A stretch of DNA of 10,990 nt from Stagnihabitans sp038231775. GTDB lineage: Bacteria > Pseudomonadota > Alphaproteobacteria > Rhodobacterales > Rhodobacteraceae. The stretch's first letter is position 1. Every line of letters starts with the position of its first letter. Positions 1 through 6,369 of the stretch are shown one piece after another. The position numbers and the translations under genes are program-made. The notes beneath the pieces were generated by a model. The model was not told where the DNA came from and searched no databases. It saw only the letters and a program-made list of their open reading frames with translations. The DNA is taken from contig JBBRKS010000137.1 of the NCBI GenBank assembly GCA_038231775.1, positions 1-10,990 on the forward strand, given 5' to 3'.

Positions 1-949
1 CAAGCTGATCCAGCGCGCCGGAGGTCGTAACCACGGTGATCGGCGGCAACGACGCGCGTGAGGGGTTGGCTTTGGCCAGCCAGAACCTGCGGTCATAGTC
101 GGCGGCGGTCAAAACCTCAGTCGTCAGCGCGGGGTCGGTGGTGAACCTGATTTCACCGGTATCGACCAGATGGATCGCATAGCGCGGCAGTTCCTGCTGT
201 TCCAGTGCGATCAGGGCGCGGGGATGAAAGGCTTCCCTGTGCTTTTGCTTGACCTTGATTGTGATGGCTGCCTTGTCGCGTTCAGATTCCGCCAGCATGC
301 TTTCGGCGCGCTTGCGGTACAAAAAGCCAAAGTCTTCAAGGTTTTCACCGACAAAGCCTGCAGCGTTGGCGGACAGGAAGAACTCCCAATCCTCAAACCC
401 GCCTTTGAAGTTCGTGTCAAACATCACCCCGGCCTCAAACACCGCGCGGCGGATCAGGCTGCCCGCTTCGCAGATGTTCATGGCACTGTGGATCAGGCGG
501 GAATACGGGCCACCGTAATCATGCGCGCTTTGCAGGCCGAACATGTCGATGTTGGGATAGACCCAGCCGACCTGCGGATTGGCGTCCAGCACCGCCATCG
601 CCCGGGCCATCGACGCCGGGCGTAACTGGTTGTCGGCATCCAGCATGTAGATTGCCGCAACCGAGGGCATGTGGTTCAGCACATGGCAAATGCCGTAGTT
701 GCGCGCATCCGACAGGCCACCATTCGGCTTTCGCAGATAGGTCACACGGTCCGGCAGGCTGCGGGCATAGTCCAGGCAGACAAGGTCGGTTTCAACATGC
801 GGGCAGCCGTCGTTGACCAGAACGACGTGCACACCAAACGGGGCCACTTGCGCCAAGGCGCTTTCAATCGCCTCGACCTGAAGAACCGAGTGGCGGAAGA
901 TCGGGATGACGACCGCCACCAAGGGCAAGGTCAGCGGGTCACCCGACAT
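1..949 (-). CDS. Family 2 glycosyltransferase (GT-A fold), C-terminus cut by window edge
   Basis: The minus strand is open from an ATG at 949-947 to the left edge, giving 316 codons without a stop. The start has a GGAGG ribosome site 9 bases upstream. Residues 8-220 read as a GT2 catalytic domain. They include a first strand VAVVIPIF (11-18), a nucleotide-binding VNDG (45-48), KPNGGLSDARNYG (74-86), a metal-binding DAD (104-106) and the GGFEDWEFF segment (183-191) with the likely catalytic-base ED. Proteins of this family transfer a sugar from a nucleotide-sugar to a glycan or lipid acceptor on the cytoplasmic side; donor and acceptor cannot be told here. After about residue 240 the sequence leaves the GT2 fold, and at 302 a new strand-like segment (PPITVVTTSG) begins, so the full protein probably carries a second domain outside the window. 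The start codon lies inside the end of the upstream 474-residue gene (11-base overlap), so the two are probably translationally coupled. Confidence 0.9.
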   Translation of the reverse strand, partial: MSGDPLTLPLVAVVIPIFRHSVLQVEAIESALAQVAPFGVHVVLVNDGCPHVETDLVCLDYARSLPDRVTYLRKPNGGLSDARNYGICHVLNHMPSVAAIYMLDADNQLRPASMARAMAVLDANPQVGWVYPNIDMFGLQSAHDYGGPYSRLIHSAMNICEAGSLIRRAVFEAGVMFDTNFKGGFEDWEFFLSANAAGFVGENLEDFGFLYRKRAESMLAESERDKAAITIKVKQKHREAFHPRALIALEQQELPRYAIHLVDTGEIRFTTDPALTTEVLTAADYDRRFWLAKANPSRASLPPITVVTTSGALDQL

Positions 950-2363
950 CCAGATCGCCCTCCCGCGAGGGCCTTGCATGACCCAGCAGCTTGTAGAAAT
1001 AGGCGTTGGCCGGGCCTTGTGCCGCCACGCCTTCGGGGATGCGGGACAAAAGGTACAGATCGCAGGTCTGGGTCAGCGGCGCTTTCAGAAACAGATGCAG
1101 TTCAGACCATGATGCGGTCGGCAAGCGCAGCCAGTCTGACGTCATATCCGGCGCGAACTCTGGCACATGCCCGGCGGCCCGGGGGCGGGTGGCGGTGGGG
1201 GCCAAGGCATAGGCGTATTCGACATCCGGACCCTCGCCAGCTTCTGTCTTGATGCCGCCGGTCAGGTGCACAACGCCGGGATGCGCCACAGCGTTCAGCC
1301 GCGCCACGCCCGGTTGGGCCGCAGTTGGGCGAACCGCCAGCCCGCCCATCCAATCGGTAAACTCCAGCGAACCCGGATCGGCATTCATGTTGACCGCATC
1401 GCGCAAGGATTGGGACCCAATGCTCCAATGGTCGGTCATGCCGGTGCGGCTGGCGGCGATCCCGTCGGGCGCAAGCAGCGGCGCCGCACCCGGAATGTAT
1501 TTCCATGTGTACATCGCCAACATCCCGGTGTCGTCGGCTGCCCGAAAGCGCGGGTCGGGATGCGCAAAAGAGGCGGCGAGTTTCAGCGGGTCAGCGCCGT
1601 CCCACGCCAGCCGCAGCACAGGGGTCTGGGCATCCGTGCCCAAGGCGCGCGCCAGCGAAAGCCGCACCCAGCCTTTGACCAGTTTGTCCCATGGCAACGC
1701 CCATTCGGCAACGATGCGCCCGCTTTCCAGCAGTTCGATTTGTGCCGTAAGGATCTGGCCCTTGGCCGGTGCCTCGACAATGCGAAAGGACACATCGCAC
1801 AGGCCGGTGCTTTCGGTCGGCAGGCGTTGTTCAATCGGGCGGCCTTTGGTCAACAGGATGGGGCGCTGGCCGGGTTGTTCGGGAAACGCCACGTCGGGCA
1901 TCCGTTCCGCCTTGCCGGTCTGGTAAAAGAACGACTCCAGCCGGGCAAACGCCGTCTGGGTCTGATCCGCCTCTTTGCGCAGCAGGGCCAGTTCTTTCAT
2001 CAGGCGGATGCTGCGTGTTTGGGCAACCCGCAACGCTGCGATCAAATGACCGCCCAGCGCTGTCCCAAGCGAGGCACCCGGTTGGCGCAGGTCAATCGCG
2101 TCGGGCAAAGCGGCTCCAAACTGCGCGGTCCAGAATTGCGCCAAAGCCGCATGCTGTGCCGCCCCGGCATCCGAGGCCACTATGGTCGCAATCCCATCGC
2201 GGTACACAACCTGTGGCGACAATTCGGCCTCGCCCAGACGGAACACCGGCACCGCACCCAAAGTGTCAAAGACCGCCAATCCCACGGCTGGCAGCATCTG
2301 CCCGGCACAGGCGTCCAGATCAACCTGTGCCACAAGGCAAATCGGCGTCCATGGGTCTGTCAT
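939..2363 (-). CDS. Uncharacterised protein with central helix and beta-rich C-terminal half (possibly DUF6212-like)
   Basis: This 474-residue protein starts at ATG 2363-2361, preceded by AGGAG at 7 bases spacing. An in-frame start at 2489 would lie upstream of the candidate promoter, so the shorter form is preferred. I see no signal peptide, membrane segment or known catalytic motif. Residues 1-110 look like a mixed alpha/beta domain. Residues 112-147 are helical and charged, with possible coiled-coil character. Residues 185-260 and 365-460 look like beta-sandwich segments, with a Trp/Tyr-rich stretch at 283-340. From memory it resembles uncharacterised proteins (DUF6212) found beside glycosyltransferases in Rhodobacteraceae, but I cannot confirm this here. 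Its stop codon overlaps the start of the downstream GT2 gene, which suggests a joint role in glycan assembly. A carbohydrate-binding or scaffolding role is inference only. Confidence 0.82.
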   Translation of the reverse strand: MTDPWTPICLVAQVDLDACAGQMLPAVGLAVFDTLGAVPVFRLGEAELSPQVVYRDGIATIVASDAGAAQHAALAQFWTAQFGAALPDAIDLRQPGASLGTALGGHLIAALRVAQTRSIRLMKELALLRKEADQTQTAFARLESFFYQTGKAERMPDVAFPEQPGQRPILLTKGRPIEQRLPTESTGLCDVSFRIVEAPAKGQILTAQIELLESGRIVAEWALPWDKLVKGWVRLSLARALGTDAQTPVLRLAWDGADPLKLAASFAHPDPRFRAADDTGMLAMYTWKYIPGAAPLLAPDGIAASRTGMTDHWSIGSQSLRDAVNMNADPGSLEFTDWMGGLAVRPTAAQPGVARLNAVAHPGVVHLTGGIKTEAGEGPDVEYAYALAPTATRPRAAGHVPEFAPDMTSDWLRLPTASWSELHLFLKAPLTQTCDLYLLSRIPEGVAAQGPANAYFYKLLGHARPSREGDLDVG

Positions 2364-2384
2364 GCAGCGCTCCTGACATTGGGC

Positions 2385-2412
2385 ATGGTACAGTCGTTTC
2401 ACATTGGTCCAA
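2385..2412 (-). promoter_or_regulatory. Candidate promoter for the minus-strand glycan operon
   Basis: On the minus strand TTGGAC (2412-2407) is followed after 16 bases by TACCAT (2390-2385). This is a reasonable match to a housekeeping sigma-70-type promoter. Transcription would begin roughly 7 bases further on and give a very short leader containing the AGGAG ribosome site of the 474-residue gene. The spacing supports ATG 2363 as the true start. It is a pattern match only. Confidence 0.4.
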
Positions 2413-2480
2413 CGGAGTCCATATGATGCGCTTTCAGGCAGGTGCACAGGCGAGGTCGCCGGTTGCCTACTTTTGGGTTG

Positions 2481-2509
2481 TTGGACCATGGCAGGGCTGG
2501 TACTTATGC
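2481..2509 (+). promoter_or_regulatory. Candidate promoter for the plus-strand glycan operon
   Basis: TTGGAC (2481-2486) is followed after 17 bases by TTATGC (2504-2509), or after 14 bases by TACTTA. The -35 hexamer is identical to the one proposed on the opposite strand, but the -10 match is weak. If it is real, the in-frame ATGs at 2488 and 2506 lie within the promoter and cannot be the start. That favours the GTG at 2554. Confidence 0.28.
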
Positions 2510-2553
2510 CCCAGTCCGGGCCATACCTGCTGGAATATCAAGGTGCTGTCAGT

Positions 2554-4752
2554 GTGATACGCAAGGTTGCCTTCATCATTCCAAGTCTGTCGTCTGGCGG
2601 GGCGGAACGGGTTGTGGCCACACTTGCGGCAGCGCTGGGTCAGGATTTTGAAACCCATATCTTCATTCAGCCCGACACGACCCGCCATTACGAACTGACC
2701 GGTGTGACGATCCACGAGCTGGCGTTTACAGGTGCTGCACTGGGCGATGCAATCAGCCGGCTCGGGATTGATCTGGTGCTGGATCACTACCATTGGGACA
2801 AGGACCACATCCGCCTGATGGCAGGGCTGGCCGATGACGGCGTCCAGATCATCCTGACCGAACACAACGCCTTTCACTATCCGATGTTTCAATGGGCGCG
2901 TGACCGCAAGCCGGGCTATGATGACTGGTTCACCGAACGTTACGACCTCTATCGCCGATTTGCCGGTGTGACGGTTCTGAACGAGGATGCCCGGGTGGCT
3001 TTCGCCGCCCATCTTGACAACGTGCGCACCGTTCTGAACCCCTTGCCCTATGCCACACGGGGCAGGGCGCGGCCCACTGTTCCGACAATCCTGAACGTCT
3101 CGCACTTTCGCAAGCGCGCCAAGCGGCTGGACCTGCTGTATGCCAGCGTCGGCAAGCTGCAACGAAACGTCGCCGAGGCCCGGCTGACGATCCTTGGCGA
3201 TTATGACTGGCTTGAGGATGCATGGCTGCGGCAGGCCTTCGGTGTCAACGCCAGTCAGATATCCTGCCCCGGTCGGACCCAGCGTGTTGGGGATTATTAC
3301 CAAAAGGCCACCGCCTTCGCTCTGACCTCGGAAATCGAGGGCCAGCCGATGGTTCTGCTAGAGGCGGCCATGCACGGTGTGCCGCAAGTCGCCTTTGATC
3401 TGCCGGGTCTGCGCGATCAGATCGTGGAGGGTGAGACTGGCTTTCTGGTGCCGTTTGGCGACACCGACGCCTTTGCCGACCGGCTGGGGCGTCTGTTGAC
3501 CGATCCGGCATTGGTTCACCGGATGGGAACCGCATCCCGCGCCTTTGTCAGCGAACATTTCTCAATTGACCGCATCCGGCAGGACTGGCTGGCGATCATC
3601 GCAGAGGTTGACACTGCGGGCCGCCTGACCTCGGCCCATCAGACGGTGTCGGCAGCCATGGTGCAGCGCAACGCCGACTGGATGGGCCATTGGCAGGCGG
3701 TGGCGAACCGGGCAGACATTGTCAGCCCCAAGATCAGCTTCATCGTGCCCGTCTTTGGCACCGAAGAGCTTTTGGGCCGTTGCCTGCGCAGCATTCAGGG
3801 CCAGACCCTGGAAGAGTTTGAATGCATCGTGGTCGATGACGCATCACCCGGCGATGTGGATTCTGTCATGGCGGCGGCGGTTGGGACGGATGGCCGATTT
3901 TCGCTGGTGCGCCATGCTGAAAACCGCGGTCTGTATCAGGCGCGCTCCACTGGCGCTGGGCTGGCGCAGGGGCTGTACCTCGCCCATATCGACAGCGACG
4001 ACTACATCCATCCCGACTTTGCCAAGGTCCTGTTTGCCGAGGCTGTGACGACCGGGTCGGAAATCGTCGAATGTCAGGCAGTTGAAATCCATCCGGACGG
4101 GCGGGCGATCCGCTTCAATGCCATCAACCGGGATGGCCCGGCGGATGCGGTCGAGGCGAACCGCGCTTTCGTCAATAACAGCTTGCGCAACGTTGTCTGG
4201 AACAAGATCTACGCCCGCGATCTGTGGAACCGGGTGCCTGACCACACCGAAATCGACATCGGCCTGTCGATCTGCGAGGATTTGTTGCGCAACAGCCTGC
4301 TGTTTCCGCACTGCCGCCGCTATTCGGCAGTGCGGGATTGTCTTTACATGTATTGCCGCAGGCCATCTTCGGTTGTGAAGGGCGGTGACATGACCAGGTT
4401 GCTGGCAAAAATCCGCGACGTGGACTTTTCCTATTCCATCGCTGTTCAAGAACAGCAGGGCGCTGACGCCGGGACCTTGACCGACCGCTTGCAGGAACGC
4501 CGGGGTGAGGATATCGCCTGGTACATCGCCGAATATGTGGCGCGCACCGAACCCGGCAAAGTACGCGCCGAATTGCGCCGCCACGCCGACCAGATCGACG
4601 AAAGTTTTCCCGCCCTTGTGATGCTCGTGGCGCAGCATCACAGGCTACGGAAAGACTACAACAGCCGGACCGTTGACTGGCAGTGGGAAAAGAACCGCGC
4701 CGACGGGCTGCAGCGTACGTTGCAGGCCCTGAATGTCCGCCCCGGGACTTAA
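2554..4752 (+). CDS. Bifunctional glycosyltransferase, GT4 domain fused to GT2 domain
   Basis: The frame encodes 732 residues from GTG 2554, which has AAGGTG 8 bases upstream and begins exactly at the first strand of a GT4 fold. Upstream in-frame ATGs (2404, 2488, 2506) would add an unlikely leader. Residues 1-345 form a GT-B, GT4-type enzyme: IIPSLSSGGAERV (8-20), a basic FRKRAKR segment in the donor half (around 185-191), and the E-x7-E signature E262/E270 within EIEGQPMVLLEAA. Residues 391-620 form a GT-A, GT2-type enzyme: ISFIVPVFG (394-402), VVDDAS (426-431) and the metal-binding DSDD (480-483). A further helical region ends with a Trp- and charge-rich tail (around 700-725). Such fusions add two sugars in succession in polysaccharide or glycan synthesis in the cytoplasm. 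Specificities are unknown. It leads a probable operon with the 224-residue gene and the sulfotransferase. Confidence 0.92.
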   Translation: MIRKVAFIIPSLSSGGAERVVATLAAALGQDFETHIFIQPDTTRHYELTGVTIHELAFTGAALGDAISRLGIDLVLDHYHWDKDHIRLMAGLADDGVQIILTEHNAFHYPMFQWARDRKPGYDDWFTERYDLYRRFAGVTVLNEDARVAFAAHLDNVRTVLNPLPYATRGRARPTVPTILNVSHFRKRAKRLDLLYASVGKLQRNVAEARLTILGDYDWLEDAWLRQAFGVNASQISCPGRTQRVGDYYQKATAFALTSEIEGQPMVLLEAAMHGVPQVAFDLPGLRDQIVEGETGFLVPFGDTDAFADRLGRLLTDPALVHRMGTASRAFVSEHFSIDRIRQDWLAIIAEVDTAGRLTSAHQTVSAAMVQRNADWMGHWQAVANRADIVSPKISFIVPVFGTEELLGRCLRSIQGQTLEEFECIVVDDASPGDVDSVMAAAVGTDGRFSLVRHAENRGLYQARSTGAGLAQGLYLAHIDSDDYIHPDFAKVLFAEAVTTGSEIVECQAVEIHPDGRAIRFNAINRDGPADAVEANRAFVNNSLRNVVWNKIYARDLWNRVPDHTEIDIGLSICEDLLRNSLLFPHCRRYSAVRDCLYMYCRRPSSVVKGGDMTRLLAKIRDVDFSYSIAVQEQQGADAGTLTDRLQERRGEDIAWYIAEYVARTEPGKVRAELRRHADQIDESFPALVMLVAQHHRLRKDYNSRTVDWQWEKNRADGLQRTLQALNVRPGT

Positions 4753-4762
4753 GGAAATCACG

Positions 4763-5437
4763 ATGCAGAACCGTGCCGAAATCCTGACCCTGCTGACCGA
4801 AATGCGCGGCCGCATGGATGAACTTGAACGGCTTGTCCGCTTTGGTCCGGACTATGCCGTGCCAACGCCGCTGTCTTATGAAGAACCCGAAGTGGAAGAT
4901 CTGTCGCCGCCCGGCTACAGCGCCCTGCGCCGCGCTGGTCTGCAAGGTCGTACCGTGCTGGAAAGCTTCACGCCGCTGGACGGCTTTGTTCAGTTTGCGT
5001 GCCCCGAACCTGCGACCCAATGTCAGGTCACCACGTTTGACCTGTCAGAGTTGCACCGCAATGATGCAGCGCCCGCCCTTGGGCTAAGCCTGACAGCGCT
5101 GGGCGACAAGCAGGAGTGGTTCGCCTTTGAATTCCTCAACCCCGGGATTGATCCAAAAGTCTGGCTGTGGACCGAATGGGTTTTGAAGCTGTCGATCAAT
5201 GCGCCCGGCCCCCTTTATTCCCAGTTCATTCTCGGGGGCGAGGGCGATCCCGTTCATGTCGTCATCGGCGCCCACGAGGTCAATGAATTCGCCACCTTCC
5301 ACCACATTCGGCTGGACCGCACCATGATCCCGGCAGACCGGCTGGACGCCTTGCAAAGGGTCCGGCTGGTGCTGTCAACCGGTGGGGTGATGATGGCCCT
5401 GAATATCTACGCCTTTGGTGTGTACGGCCGGCGCTGA
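4763..5437 (+). CDS. Uncharacterised 224-residue protein, N-terminal helix plus beta-rich domain
   Basis: The start is ATG 4763, ten bases after the glycosyltransferase stop, with AAGGA 7 bases upstream. A longer in-frame ATG at 4733 lies inside the upstream gene and lacks a comparable ribosome site. Residues 3-27 form a short amphipathic, leucine-rich helix that could coil. Residues 29-60 are proline- and acid-rich and probably form a linker. Residues 63-224 alternate short hydrophobic strands with turns, for example WFAFEFLNPG, LYSQFILGG and MMALNIYAFGVYG. This pattern suggests a beta-sandwich of the lectin or carbohydrate-binding kind. There is no signal peptide, membrane segment or recognisable catalytic motif. 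I do not recognise the family. Its place between a glycosyltransferase and a sulfotransferase suggests a role in handling the glycan or in docking the enzymes; this is inference from context. Confidence 0.82.
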   Translation: MQNRAEILTLLTEMRGRMDELERLVRFGPDYAVPTPLSYEEPEVEDLSPPGYSALRRAGLQGRTVLESFTPLDGFVQFACPEPATQCQVTTFDLSELHRNDAAPALGLSLTALGDKQEWFAFEFLNPGIDPKVWLWTEWVLKLSINAPGPLYSQFILGGEGDPVHVVIGAHEVNEFATFHHIRLDRTMIPADRLDALQRVRLVLSTGGVMMALNIYAFGVYGRR

Positions 5438-5463
5438 GAACCACGCTGAGCCTGGAGATCGAC

Positions 5464-6261
5464 ATGAAGTTTGAAAAACCCGCCATCATCTTCTGTGCAA
5501 CCCAGCGCAGCGGATCGACCATGATCGTGGACGACTTTCAGAATGTGACCGGCCGCAGGCTGTCCGAAACCGAATCGTTTTACCATCACGTGATTGCCAA
5601 GGGTGTCACCGACTGGACCGAGGCGATCGGGCTTTTGCAACGTCACCGCGCGCCCGAGGCGATCTTTTTTGACAAGGTCATGTTTCCCTATCTTCCAAAA
5701 CTGTCGCATATGATTGCGCCTGCCGCAAAGCCCGGCGGCGCGACGCATTTCGCCAAGTATTTTGCCAAGGCCACTTGGGTCTATATCCGCCGGGCGAACA
5801 TCTTTGAACAGACGGTGTCAAAGTACACAGCCGAAACCCTGAACGTCTGGGACGCGGCGCAGGCCCGCAAAGGCTTCAACGATGGGCTAAGTTTTGATCT
5901 GGACATTGCAAACGGCTACATGCGCGGATTTCTCAAAGAAGACAGCCAATGGCTTGCCTTTTTCCGGCGTCACGCGATCCAGCCGATCCAGATCTACTAT
6001 GAAGATGCCGTGCCGAATTACCCACACTACCTTGCCCCGGTGATTGAGGCTGCCGGTCTGGACATCAACCTTGCCAATGTCGGCCCTCGCCGCCGCAAAA
6101 AGGTCGGTAACGCCCGCAGCGCCGTTTTGGCCGATGTTCTGAAAAACATGGTCCTGCGCGACCTTGTCTCGCATTCTTTGCAGTCCCGAGTCGCACTGCG
6201 TCAGATACAAAACCCCGGGTCCCAAGCCGACGAGAATGGAACGGGTGACGAGTTGGGATAG
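5464..6261 (+). CDS. Stf0-type sulfotransferase (PAPS-dependent)
   Basis: The 265-residue protein starts at ATG 5464 with a GGAG ribosome site, 26 bases after the previous stop. It carries the PAPS-binding features of the Stf0 family: the 5'-phosphosulfate loop CATQRSGST (11-19), and a 3'-phosphate-binding segment YIRRANIFEQTVSKYTAE (107-124), where R109/R110 and S119 fit the usual Arg...Ser pair. It also has the conserved late motif IYYEDAVPNY (177-186). Family members move a sulfo group from PAPS to a sugar hydroxyl; the best-known one sulfates trehalose in mycobacteria. The length is normal, with a polar, probably disordered tail after residue 245. Lying directly behind a bifunctional glycosyltransferase, it probably sulfates the glycan built by this locus; the acceptor is not known. 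Confidence 0.88.
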   Translation: MKFEKPAIIFCATQRSGSTMIVDDFQNVTGRRLSETESFYHHVIAKGVTDWTEAIGLLQRHRAPEAIFFDKVMFPYLPKLSHMIAPAAKPGGATHFAKYFAKATWVYIRRANIFEQTVSKYTAETLNVWDAAQARKGFNDGLSFDLDIANGYMRGFLKEDSQWLAFFRRHAIQPIQIYYEDAVPNYPHYLAPVIEAAGLDINLANVGPRRRKKVGNARSAVLADVLKNMVLRDLVSHSLQSRVALRQIQNPGSQADENGTGDELG

Positions 6262-6369
6262 CGGCGCGACAGCCGGGGTGGGGCCTGTGGGCTGATGTTG
6301 ACGATTCCGTGATTTCAGGCCACCTTGGCCTAAGCTGGCACGTCCCATCGTTTTGTTCGCGGAGATTGC
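6262..6369 (+). promoter_or_regulatory. Candidate promoter/operator region of the efflux operon
   Basis: This 108-base gap lies between the sulfotransferase and the first adaptor gene. TTGACG at 6298-6303 is a good -35 candidate, but the -10 at 17 bases (CACCTT, 6321-6326) is poor. The palindrome AGGCC-ACCTT-GGCCT (6317-6331) sits across the -10 position, and another GGCCT copy lies at 6282-6286. Such a palindrome could be a repressor site, as is common upstream of efflux pumps, but no regulator gene is visible in the window. I see no convincing hairpin-plus-T-run terminator for the upstream operon. Confidence 0.25.

Larger units (their letters stand above)
2364..2553. promoter_or_regulatory. 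Divergent intergenic region between the two glycan operons
   Basis: This 190-base region separates the start of the minus-strand 474-residue gene from the chosen start of the plus-strand glycosyltransferase. It holds the 9-mer GTTGGACCA once in each orientation: minus strand 2413-2405, plus strand 2480-2488. The core of each copy is a near-palindrome of the form TTGGWCCAA. Each copy is positioned to serve as the -35 region of a promoter reading outward. No separate gene is supported here. Confidence 0.5.

Noticed and set aside
170..1252. Plus-strand open frames in the first 1.2 kb
   Set aside because: They are antisense to the minus-strand GT2 and the end of the 474-residue gene, whose signature motifs are clear. 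They have low-complexity basic composition.
1167..2426. Long open frame (419 codons) on the plus strand
   Set aside because: It lies opposite the 474-residue gene, is rich in Arg, Gly, Pro and His with no domain pattern, and has no ribosome site. It is a GC-rich antisense shadow.
2467..5020. Minus-strand open frames opposite the GT4-GT2 gene
   Set aside because: The plus strand carries unmistakable glycosyltransferase motifs through the whole stretch. The minus frames show no recognisable protein.
6262..6300. Possible intrinsic terminator after the sulfotransferase
   Set aside because: The GC-rich stretch does not fold into a convincing stem and no T-run follows.
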